From Nephrocerus scutellatus (taxonomy: Eukaryota; Arthropoda; Insecta; Diptera; Pipunculidae): a stretch of DNA of 64,000 nucleotides. The stretch lies in assembly GCA_947095585.1 (NCBI GenBank), contig OX352761.1, positions 79,859,267 to 79,923,266 of the forward strand, in the 5' to 3' direction. This document shows positions 52,480-61,647 of the stretch, in pieces; the first letter of the stretch is position 1, and every line of letters begins with the position of its first letter. The notes beneath the pieces were generated by a model that searched no databases, was not told where the DNA came from, and saw only the letters and a program-made list of their open reading frames with translations. Both the position numbers and the translations under genes were made by a program.

Positions 52480-53420
52480 CAATAAAGCTTTTATAAGCTT
52501 TTTCTAGTGATAGAGACTCAAGAAATGACCAATCAATAGCGAAATATGATTGATTTGTTTCAGCGATAGACCCATTAGCCCATCAACAAAAATTATTTCG
52601 TCGACAGAAGTGATGTTGAATGGTAACAAAAGCTTGTCTTCGTCAATCCAGCGCCAAGAGATTCTAGGTAAATTAAAAGCAACCAATACAGATAAATGTT
52701 GATATTCGGATAATCCGGAAGAGAGACTGTCAATACTTCAAACACATTCTTCGTAATCCACTGTAAGAGTCCCCGCACACTACAGACTTTTATCGGCCGA
52801 TAGTTTGGTCGTTTTGGGCTGCTAGTGCGCACACTGTGCCGATTAAACAGTCGGGTTAGTGGTGAGTGCACAGACAAACACAAAGTTGAATGGCAATCGT
52901 GTCGCACATTCAACTTATTTATCGGCCGATACCAAATCGTTGTAGTCTGCGCACTTGCATACATGTTCATACTGATTCAAACTATCGGCCGACAGAAAGT
53001 CTCTAGTGTGCGCAGGCGCAGATGATGAGAGAATTGGTGAAGGCTGAATTCTGCAAACTTGTCGTAAGGGCATCGTAATTTCTTTCAGCAGCGACAGCCA
53101 CACAAAGCATATCATGCATGAATGAATTTACTGACACGGCGATCAAAGAAGATAGAAGGGATTTCTTTATGCCAATTACGATACCGCCGCCTCTTTGTAA
53201 TCCAGTTCCAATAGGGCAACGGTCTTTCCGATATACCAAATAATTATCATTAATAAATTCGGAGTCAGCAATATCAGCATATTACCATGTCTCTACTAAC
53301 ACAATTACATCATATTCGCAGTCTGCAGTAGCCAAATATATTTCTCTTAATTTTGATCTAATACTTCCTACGTTTTGAAAATATAGCTTAAGAGAGGCTG
53401 TTGCAGAGAACAATGAAGAC
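52480..53420 (-). pseudogene. LINE-D ORF2: endonuclease part, split by a MITE
   Basis: The frame 53,239-53,003 reads CPIGTGLQRGGGIVIGIKKS and DMLCVAVA, the central strand region of the AP-endonuclease domain. After the MITE (52,771-53,015) the frame 52,686-52,504 has NLPRISWRWIDEDKL, the later part. The N-terminal catalytic Glu region lies near 53,300-53,400 in broken frames (TMVILPDSEFI-like). Confidence 0.75.
52771..53015. mobile_element. MITE with about 35-bp terminal inverted repeats
   Basis: Left end CCCCGCACACTACAGACTTT with TATCGGCCGATAGTTT; right end AAACTATCGGCCGACAGAAAGTC then TAGTGTGCGCAGG, the near-perfect complement. Further TATCGGCCGATA copies lie inside. About 245 bp, non-coding, inserted in LINE-D endonuclease codons. 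The target duplication is unclear, so the superfamily is not assigned. Confidence 0.85.
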
Positions 53421-54545
53421 TTAATTATTGTATTTTGGCGGTTGGGAGAGGTTTGAGTTCGGCATCGTTTTTTGAGACATTAAATTTAAATTGACGCACA
53501 CGGACACCAGCAGGCCAAGATTCAGAATCATATGCAATATCTGCACGATCAGCAGGTATACCAAGCTTAAAATTAATCCATTTGAGAGAACTTTCTGCAA
53601 CTCCTGATTTGATAAGTTTTTTGCAAATAAGAGTCGAATCAGGAATATTGCATTTAGCAGAAATGTATGAAACAATTGCTTCACATGAAGTAGAAGGGAG
53701 GAATCCAGATAGCTGGAACTACTTGTGTCTTTTTAATAAAATTACATTTTCTGGCAAACATTCTGTACAGCTTCCTACGATAACTCGAGCCGCTCTTTTT
53801 TTTTGAGACTTTTGCCTTTGAATATTTTTGCTCTTATCATCCGAGTTGTTATCAACACTCGGCAAAAATCCATCATTAACGGACCCAAAAGCGATGATGG
53901 TAGGAGTGACAGGAAGAGAAGAATTACTACTTATAGACGCAGCAGAAATAGCAGCAACAGAACAAACATCAACAGCAGAATTAGTTGTTGAGTTAGATGT
54001 ATTGGCAGAATTCGAATTGATTCCATCACTATTGGTTTGTACCGTAGTCTTCTTTTGCACTAATACATTCCTCCGAGCGGCAGCCGGCGACAAAACTCCA
54101 ACAGTAGGTGACCGAACACTTTCATTACTCCTTGATAGAGAAGAAGACCTACGGACAGAGTCATTGACCTTAAGTTTTAACTGCGCGCGAGTAACCCGAG
54201 CGACTGTGCCAGACTCTTTTTTTTTGCATCCACTATGACGTTATCTTGCACATTTTTTTTAATTAAACTTTGCACAGACGACTTGTTATTACAAAATTTT
54301 AAAACATTGTCTTTAATTTTCATTAAGTTCATGATGCTAGTTTCGATTTCATGAAGCAAGCCAGGCATTGAAAATTTTAAACACGAATCGCATTTCCATA
54401 AAAAATTAGGTTTTGAACTTAAGCAACCAAATTCCATTTCGGAAATGTTTCCACAATAAATATGAGTCCACCTAGCACAGAAACCATAACAAACCGCGTT
54501 TTCTGCGCAGGCCGATTTAGCACAATTTATGCAGATTAAAGACAT
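53421..54545 (-). pseudogene. LINE-D ORF1 with PHD-like zinc finger
   Basis: Starts MSLICINCAKSACAENAVCY at 54,545. Cysteines and a His spaced C-X2-C...C-X4-C...H-X2-C (THIYCG) and a final C-X2-C (WKCDSC) form a PHD/FYVE-like finger over residues 4-57, followed by a helical segment. After breaks, the frames 54,093-53,719 (Ser/Asn-rich linker then ARVIVGSCTECLPEN) and 53,684-53,421 complete the protein. The finger is presumed to bind nucleic acid or chromatin in this LINE group. Two frameshifts. Confidence 0.82.
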
Positions 54546-54792
54546 TTAATCCCGAATAACAAATTGAATAAATTTAAATGAAAAAAATGGGAGCGTATAA
54601 AAACACGTCCGAACGCGGGTAATCCTCTTGTACTCTTGAAATAGTTTCTATATTTTATTTTTCACTTATTTAGAAATGGTTTCTAATTGTCACTTATAGA
54701 AATAGTTTCTATATTTTATTGTTGACGATATCCGGTTAAGCGTTAAAACACACTTTAATCTTTTAATATTCCTATATTAAATATACATCCAG

Positions 54793-54811
54793 ATATCCCA
54801 TCCTCGTCGCC
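54793..54811 (-). other. Errantivirus primer-binding site
   Basis: On the minus strand GGCGACGAGGATGGGATA follows the LTR end TTGTTAACT. Together with the final T it gives TGGCGACGAGG, complementary to a tRNA CCA end. The primer tRNA was not determined. Confidence 0.65.
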
Positions 54812-55320
54812 AGTTAACAACTTGGTAAATCCAATTTGATTTTTAAAAAAAGACAAACTTTATTAATTAAAATATATGGTCAATCCAAACTTTATTAATA
54901 ATAGAGTATGATCTGTATGATCTGTCTTCTTATTGAGTCGTCAATCAACTGACTTTACAAAATATGATCTTCTTAATTCTACCAAAAATGCATATGTGTT
55001 AACTTATTCTATATGGGTTACAGTACCCACATGTATCTTTATTTACTCGCTGTGCTGCGAAGAATATTGTAATAAATGCAATGCGAATTAGTTATCTTGA
55101 TATTCGTATTGCGTTTTATGTGGAAGGGTGATTTTGATATTCGTATTGTTTTTTAACCTTGATACTCGTACTGCGTTTTATGTGGACGAGTGTTGTTCAG
55201 ACAGAATTCTTAATATTTGTTTGCGACATTCGGAGTAAACAATTATCAAGGTTGTCTACCGTTTGGAAATTATTGAATTAAATTCTTATCTATAAAGGGA
55301 GGAAGGGGTTTGCTATAACT
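54812..55320 (-). repeat. Errantivirus 5' LTR (509 bp)
   Basis: On the coding strand it begins AGTTATAGCAAACCCC (55,320) and ends AAGTTGTTAACT (54,812), the AGTTA...TAACT ends of errantivirus LTRs. It contains two AATAAA signals near its 3' part and a repeated TTGATA/CGTA(T/C)TG...TTTTATGTGGA segment around 55,090-55,200. No partner LTR is present downstream of env. 55,321-55,744 holds no recognisable feature. Confidence 0.75.
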
Positions 55321-55744
55321 ATTAATCTCGAACAAAAAATGTACTGTAAGTGTATCGAACAAGACAAAAATGTTTGCATATTCTGCTGTCAAACTCTTCG
55401 ATTCGCATAAAAAATTACAGCGTGAATTATAGTTATCGAAGTTCCGATTGATAAAAAAAACAATTTTCTATTTTTTAGTAAGAACCGACTTTATTGTATG
55501 GAATGAATCTAACACTAACTATCCCATTTCAACAAAGCCATACATACCGGACAGTTTTTTTTATTGTTTGATTCGCAGGCAATTTCGCCAAGGAGGAAAA
55601 ATATGAATCGAATTAGCCATAAGACGGGATCTACGCGATATCATTTTTTTAAAGTGACTTTCTGACGTTTAAGGGGGTACATGTTCAAAAAGTAAAATGT
55701 TAAGTGAGACACTGTTAATGTCCTACTGTTAAGTGAGATACTGT

Positions 55745-57130
55745 TAATGAAACTAAGACTAAGATGCGACTATAAGACTTGTTCCTATGGCAATTCTGAA
55801 ATATGGTCATTATGATCTGGAATTGGGATTTCGCAAACAAAGTAATTTCTCAAGCGATTCGCATGAAATTCGGTATGTAGGACTATGATGCAACTAAAAG
55901 AATGTTCCTATGGAAATTCTGGAATATGGTCTGGAATTTCGAGAACAAAGCAATTTCTCTAGCGATTCGCATGAAATTCGGTATGTAGGACTAGAGCCCT
56001 GCGCGGATACGTTTTTTCGTATCCGCATCCGATCCGCATCCGCAAAAAAAAAAAAAAAAATCCGCATCCGCACTCGCGAAAAATCTTGAAATCCGCATCC
56101 GTACTCATCCGCATCCGCAAAATTGATTTTTTTACAAATTTTGTTGAATTAACTTCGCTTTTTTAAAATTATTTTTTTTTTTAAATCAAATAAATAAGAT
56201 CATATAGTCTTCTAAGTATAACAAAAAAAACACTTCATAAAAGTTCCGTAGTTTTCTTTTAGTATCGTTGTTCTATATAGTTCTGAACAAATCTGTGAAA
56301 TGTTATAAGAACAACGATATTACAAGATATCTAAGGAGCTTTTATGACGGATTTTTTTTGTTATACCAAGAAGACTAACTTGATTTAAAAAAATTATAAA
56401 TTTTAAATTGGATAAATTTCAAAAAAGCTATCGCGAACTCGACACGATGTTTTTTTTTAGGAAAACGCAGCTATTAATTAACAAATTTGTAATTGAAAGT
56501 AAAAAAAAAACAATCTTGTTTGTCCTGAATTAACTATAAATTTCTCTCATATTGTTTCGTTAGTGCAATATATGTTATGTTATTGAAACCTTAAAGAAAG
56601 CACAATTTGCAATTAAAATGCATGCGGATAAAAGGGAATATCCGCTGTTATATCCGCTATTGAGGTTATATCCGCTTTAATCCGCGGATAGCGGATAATT
56701 GCGGATATCCGCGGATGTTACTATCCGATGCAGGTCTCTTTGTAGGACTATGATGCGACTATAAGATTTGTTCCTATGGAAATTCTCAAATATGGTCATT
56801 ATGGTCTGGAATTTCGGAAACAAAGCAATTTCTCAAGCGATGCTACTATAAGACTTGTTCCTACGGTAATTCTGGAATATGATCTTTATACTGTGGAATT
56901 TTGGGAACAAAGCAATTTCTCTAGCAATTCGCATGAAATTCAGTATGTAGGACTAAGATGCGAATATAGGACTTGTTACCATGGAAATTGTGGAATATGG
57001 TTATTATGGTCTGGAATTACGGAAACAAAGCAATTTCTCAACCGATTTGTATGAAATTTGATATGTAGGGCTAAGAGCGACTTTAAAACTTGTTCTTATG
57101 GAAATTCTGGGATATGGATTTTAAGATGTC
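55745..57130. repeat. Minisatellite of about 115-125 bp units, interrupted by a MITE
   Basis: Units read GACTATGATGCGACTATAAG, then ACTTGTTCCTATGGAAATTC, GGAATATGGTCATTATGGTC, AACAAAGCAATTTCTC and GCATGAAATTCGGTATGTAG. About two units lie at 55,745-55,992 and three to four at 56,741-57,130. The array continues across the MITE. Open frames across it are repeat artefacts. Confidence 0.85.
55993..56740. mobile_element. hAT-like MITE with GTAGGACT target duplication
   Basis: Ends are AGAGCCCTGCGCGGAT and, in complement, AAGAGACCTGCATCGGAT. GTAGGACT (8 bp, possibly 9 with T) flanks both sides (55,985-55,992 and 56,742-56,749). Subterminal regions are dense in ATCCGCATCCGC / GCGGATA repeats. An internal inverted region (around 56,160-56,400) folds back on AAATTAT/TTTTTTGTTATA blocks. 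An 8-bp duplication, the RAG start and subterminal repeats fit hAT. There is no transposase, so it is non-autonomous. Confidence 0.83.
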
Positions 57131-57639
57131 CGTTCGTATATCCGTTCCACAGACAAGAAGATCACTGTTTTTTTTGGCCCCAGGCAGACGTTGTCACTCT
57201 CATAACTCACGGCCGTGTCTCCGACACAGCCTACCCTGCTCTAGGTATGTTCTCAATAAGTGAAAGGGAGAAGGGTGATGAAAAGGAAGATTTTTTGCCG
57301 GGCAGTTGTGGGTATAACTGGACGTGCCTTTTTTCGATGTTGTTCCTTTATTCGTAATTTTTGTTCGCTTTACTTTAATTTGTACACGGACTGTAACTGA
57401 TATAGCATGAAGCGTATTCAAAAGCAGATAGTAAAAAGGAGTTGGCAGATTTAACTTTTGAACAATTTAACCAAAACTTGTACTTTAACTTGCGAGTAGT
57501 ACTGAAAATCGTTCCTACCAAAAACTTTCCACTGCTATACACACCCGAACTAATGTATTCTGCTATGCTATGCGACTGACTAGACCACCCGTACAAATGT
57601 ATGCTGTATTCTACAGTTGACTACTAAAAGTTTGCTAAC

Positions 57640-59958
57640 ACAAGATTGTCCCTTAAAAAACTCAATTTCATTCGATGATGCTATGAAAGAACTCAAGCGC
57701 ATTTCCGGCCAGATAGAAACACAATTTTTATTTTTTTCTACAAGTGCTTGGTGATGGAAAAGGAAGCTGGTGAAGACTTTTCTGAGTATGCGGCATGTGT
57801 ATATTTAAAATGTTTGATATAGCTAATTGAACATCTGACGACTAAAAAGTATTGATGTTTGTGCAGGGACTCAACAAAACGCAGGACGCTCAGATGCTGG
57901 AGAAGCTAACTAACAAGGCCAAGAGATGCAACACAAGGCAGCTCGAGTGGATGCTGAAATGGCCCCCAAACTGTAATTACGAGACGTCGTTAATATTGCG
58001 ACGCGATTTAGAAACCTAAAAGCCGAGAAGTCGATGGTTTTGGTTTGTTTTGTTTTCGATCTACTTCCAAGCTGTGGACGCTTCAACTGTCTCGACCCGG
58101 AAGTTTTTTGAGCCAACATACGACAACATGAAATTCAAGCTAAAACTCGATTCTCGATCTGACTAAATGATTCTCTTCGCGAGAAACTGGAAGCTGTTAG
58201 GACCTGCGAAGAGCAAGGAATTAGAGCTTCGAAGAACCTAGAACATAGGACAAGGAAATCAAGCAGACATTTGTGTCGCCTTTCACTGATTTACTGGGTT
58301 TGTGCAACAAAATTAAGGGATCTTTAACATTGAAGGGGAGTACGAAACCAATTTTTCGCAATAAACACCTGATGCATATTACTGAAGCAATCGAAAATGA
58401 ACCCAAGCTGAAGAGAGGATAACCAGTGCGATTGATTACTTAGATTAAGCCGCACCACTTGTTGCCGTTAAGAGAAAAGTTTTAAGACTCATGAAGATCA
58501 ACACTCATTACATGAAAAACATATTAACGCTATCCTTTGTTCTAACTTTAGCTATGCGGCGTTTACTATCGTCAATATAGAGGAGACTGTAAGTGTCCTC
58601 GGCATACTTCCCGCACGATAACCAGGCTCAGCCAGATGAAGTAGGACATCTTATATCAATCAAATAGAAACAGCATGCCCATAGGGTTCGACGCCAATGC
58701 GAGGCACACCCTCTGTGGCAGCTCGCACGGCAACGAACGGGGTAAGTCCTTATTCGATTTCTGATTCTTATTATCAATATATATTTCCCTACGTGCAGAG
58801 ACCAACGCACAATCGTGGAAGTATTCAGCAAGAACACCTAGTTCTCCGGTGTGAAGTGAAGGCAAAAAAATCTCCCGGGCTAAATGGCACACAACCCATT
58901 ATGTTACATGTTGTTACTGGAGCTATCGATTTCTTGGCTAGTGAGGATTTTCAGAAGTTGTCTTCCATCATCGAACTGATCTTATACTTGAACACTACAG
59001 GTTGGATATAAAACCAACCCAATATCCATTGAAAAGTATCTCGTCTGTGGTATCAAAATGGAAAACTGTAGCGCTTATTTTGTAGCGTGGACCGCCACCC
59101 TACGTGACACTCATTGAGGACTATTCCAAGTAAACCGCCTGCAACCGGCCCTAAAGACATCGCCCGACATTTTCCAACAATTAATCGACACAATGATCTA
59201 AAGGTATTTCTCCTTTTAATGACGATTTTATTGTTGGAGGAAGTGACGAAAAAAATCATCGCGACAATTTTTTAAGGCATTGAAGCGCTTAAAAGAGTAC
59301 GGTTTTCGGCATAAGCTCGAAAACTGTTCGAAAATTGTTGCTCGAAAAATTGAAATGCATGCAAATTTCAATCGAAAGACATAAAATTGCAAGCACTTCT
59401 AGAAGCAGTTACATGGTACAAGAAACGTGTCAAACCACTGAAAAACCTTCGTGTGTTTGATGGCGACCGCATTGTCGTAACAATTACTACCGTAACCACT
59501 TTTTTTTAGCTACACCTAGGTCATCCGGGAGTCGCCCGTATGAAGCCGTTGGCACGAAGTTAGGTGTACTGGCCATGGGTTGATGTTCACGCCGAAAACT
59601 GGTAAAGTTCTCATGAAATTGCGCTTTTAATGCAATAACATCAATTAAGTGCACGATGCAGTCGTGGCTAACGCCAAAAGGTCCATGGTCAAGAGTGCAC
59701 ATCAATTTTTAAAATGCAGTAAACAGCGTCAGAAAAAAAGATCGATCCTTTAGTGCATGAGTTCGAGGCTGGTGAGGATGTGTTTGTCAAAATTGAAGAG
59801 GCCAGAGAAGATCTAGCTCCCGCAGAAGATATACAAGATAAGTAGTAGAGGAACTACAAAAATTTCACAGGACTCGCGCTAATTCCGAAAGAGCCCCACA
59901 ACCTCCACAACGCTCTGACGATTTCGACATGTATTGATAATTTTTAAGGGGGAAGTAA
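57640..59958 (+). pseudogene. Highly decayed Ty3/gypsy-like element (gag-pol remnants)
   Basis: Short readable islands on + appear in expected order. Near 57,740 gag-like KCLVMEKEAGEDFSEYA and near 57,860 MFVQGLNKTQDAQMLEKLTN. Near 59,500 the integrase zinc region HLGHPGVARMKPLAR, then YWPWVDVHAENW. Near 59,750 a C-terminal tail ending at stops. A polypurine run AAGGGGGAAG (59,946-59,955) and TGTTGTGTAACG follow as a possible 3' LTR start. RT is not convincingly readable. Many stops; ancient. 57,130-57,640 carries no recognised feature. Confidence 0.65.
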
Positions 59959-60069
59959 TGTTGTGTAACGAAGTTTTATAGCTGGGGTATGCTCAGCGAT
60001 TCCCAGGGGTTCGTTACAGAAAATTTAATCTTACGTTTGTTGGTTTTATCTGGCTTTTTATTAACTTAA
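59959..60069 (+). repeat. Possible truncated 3' LTR of the decayed gypsy-like element
   Basis: TGTTGTGTAACGAAG follows a polypurine tract. An inverted TGTAACGAA/TTCGTTACA pair sits at 59,962-60,016. No 5' partner was found, and HLE sequence cuts it at about 60,070. Confidence 0.35.
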
Positions 60070-60595
60070 GGCTTTTTAAATTCTCTATATTAACTTCGCG
60101 TGCACGTGGCTGGCTGGTTGGCTGGCTGGCTGGTCAGATTTTCTGATCAATTTTTAGCCCACTTCCCATGGCCCGATTTTATTGAAATTTTGCACACATA
60201 TATATTTCCGGTGACAAAACTTTCTATTAAAATTTGAGGCCCCTCGGACCTCGAATTCGGGGGGCTCCCAAACAAAAATTTTACAAAATTTACCCTTCTT
60301 CAAATTTTGTACACATGTGTGTATTCGATGGAAAACACTTTTTGTAAAAATTTGGAGCGATCGGCCCCTTGGGGACCCCAATATACAATTTTTAAATATC
60401 GTTACATCGCATCAGATCACGGCAAAGTCTGAGCTATGTGCGTTGTGAGCAGCGCTGTTCACTGCCGCTGCGTAATTTGGTGGAATATTTTGCCACAAGG
60501 CGAGCACGCAGTGTGTGTGTTTGTGTGTGTGTGTATCTCCGATTAGAGAATTTACAAGAAAAATTTTAATTTTTATGGGTTGTTTTTTTATTTAC
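60070..60595 (+). mobile_element. Near-complete HLE copy (reference copy)
   Basis: Order: AAATTCTCTATATTAACTTC, a (GGCT/GGTT)n microsatellite (60,107-60,134), GATCAATTTTTAGCCCACTT, CCCGATTTTATTGAAATTTT and the GC-rich block. Next come ACACATGTGTG, TTTTTGTAAAAATTTGGAGC, CATCAGATCACGGCAAAGTC and (GT)n at 60,510-60,533. It ends with ATCTCCGATTAGAGAATTTAC and TTTTTATGGGTTGTTTTTTT. Subterminal inverted AAATTCTCTA/TAGAGAATTT, no coding, variable microsatellite near one end. These fit DINE-1/Helentron-like elements by structure. Confidence 0.8.
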
Positions 60596-60890
60596 TTGTT
60601 TTAGTCTACTATTTTACTCGTGGTTTTACAATGTTTGTGTTAACTATGTTTTGCTTTTTTTTCCTACTTAAGGTTTTACAATGTTTTAGTTTACTATTTT
60701 ACTCGTGGTTTTACAATACTTGCGTTTACATTACCCGTGGAGTCGACGTCCCGACATCGTAAGGTGCATTCGTTGGTGTGTGAGTCGTACCACTAAGCAT
60801 AACTAACCAAGTCAGACGTGGAGAGATAAAATCTCTGCCCTCTACGAGAAAAATAAATGGCTGTGGGGAAGTTTCAACTCGTATGCAAGC
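60595..60890. repeat. Short direct repeats, no gene
   Basis: GTTTACTATTTTACTCGTGGTTTTACAATG-type sequence occurs two to three times (60,600-60,735). The rest starts the repeat block below. Confidence 0.6.
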
Positions 60891-61590
60891 TAGTAAACGT
60901 AGCTGACCAAATCAGAAATGGAGAGATAAAATCTCTGCTCCCTATAAGCGAAATGACAATAGCTTACGACCCCTTACCACGGGCGGGTGGAAGTTGCAAA
61001 CTGTATAAAACCTTTGCTAGTAAATAATGATAATAGCATTTAACCCCTTACCACGGGTGGGGGGAAGCTATATGCTATATATAGACTATGATAATAGACT
61101 TACAACCCCTTACCACGGGTGGGGGGAAGCTGTGAGCTATATATAGAGTACGGAAAATATCTTACAACCCTTTACCACGGGTGGGGGGAAGCTGTAAGTT
61201 ATATCTTGACTAATGTTATCGTAAGTAAAATATATATATCCAAATCAGAACTGAAGAGACAAAATCTCTGCCCCCTATGAGCGAAATATCTAAATGTGGA
61301 ATTGCAACTCGTATACAAGCTAGAAAAAGTAGCTGACCAAATCAGAAATGGAGAGATAAAATCTCTGCTCCCTATAAGCGAAATGACAATAGCTTACGAC
61401 CCCTTACCACGGGTGGGGGAAGTCGTAAACTGTATAGAACCTTTGCTAGTAAATAATGATAATAGCATATAACCCCTTACGACGGGTGGGAGGAAGCTAT
61501 ATGCTATATATAGACTATGATAATAGACTCACAACCCCTTACCGCGGGTGGGGGGGAAGCTGTGAGCTATATATAAAAATAAACTAAGAA
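60891..61590. repeat. Tandem array with 430-bp higher-order unit and 66-80-bp G-rich subunits
   Basis: GTAGCTGACCAAATCAGAAA recurs with a 430-bp offset (60,899 and 61,329), followed by the same series of subunits. Seven subunits contain CCCTTACCACGGG (about 60,970, 61,046, 61,110, 61,170, 61,401, 61,476, 61,540) with a GGTGGGGGGAAGC run and alternating TATATAG sequence. Unit ends CTATATGCTATATATAG are self-complementary. No frame. May belong to the untranslated region of a larger LTR element interrupted by the LINE at 61,648. Confidence 0.85.
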
Positions 61591-61633
61591 TAATAGGACT
61601 TAACAGATGTGCACCCTGCGACGGTTCACGAAC

Positions 61634-61647
61634 GACTCGCTGTTGAT
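61634..61647. repeat. Target duplication left of LINE-A copy 2
   Basis: GACTCGCTGTTGAT here and at 63,405-63,418 exactly bounds the LINE, a 14-bp duplication as made by target-primed reverse transcription. Confidence 0.93.

Larger units (their letters stand above)
50440..54630 (-). mobile_element. LINE-D: non-LTR retrotransposon with PHD-like ORF1, near full length
   Basis: About 4.2 kb on the minus strand in the errantivirus leader. It has ORF1 (54,545 to about 53,421), ORF2 endonuclease (about 53,400-52,500) and RT (52,459-50,532), with a TTTATTTATTTAGTC-rich 3' end. Frameshifts occur in both ORFs and a MITE sits in the endonuclease. An ORF1 with a PHD-like zinc finger, together with FADD-type RT, occurs in CR1-like and some Jockey-superfamily elements of insects. 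The clade is not settled. Confidence 0.85.
45656..55320 (-). mobile_element. Errantivirus-type Ty3/gypsy element (gag, integrase, env), minus strand
   Basis: In coding order: 5' LTR 54,812-55,320, primer-binding site 54,793-54,811, leader (split by LINE-D), gag 49,977 to about 49,240, a short pol remnant, integrase about 49,020-47,522, env 47,467-45,656. LTR ends AGTTA...TAACT and an F-type env identify the insect errantivirus group (17.6/297/ZAM-like). Protease, RT and RNase H are deleted, part of integrase is tandemly duplicated, and env is interrupted and lacks its C-terminus. No 3' LTR is found. The copy is defective. Confidence 0.87.

Noticed and set aside
56776..57357. 92- and 99-codon frames
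   Set aside because: The first runs through minisatellite units and the second has no recognised features beyond the array. Repeat artefacts or chance.
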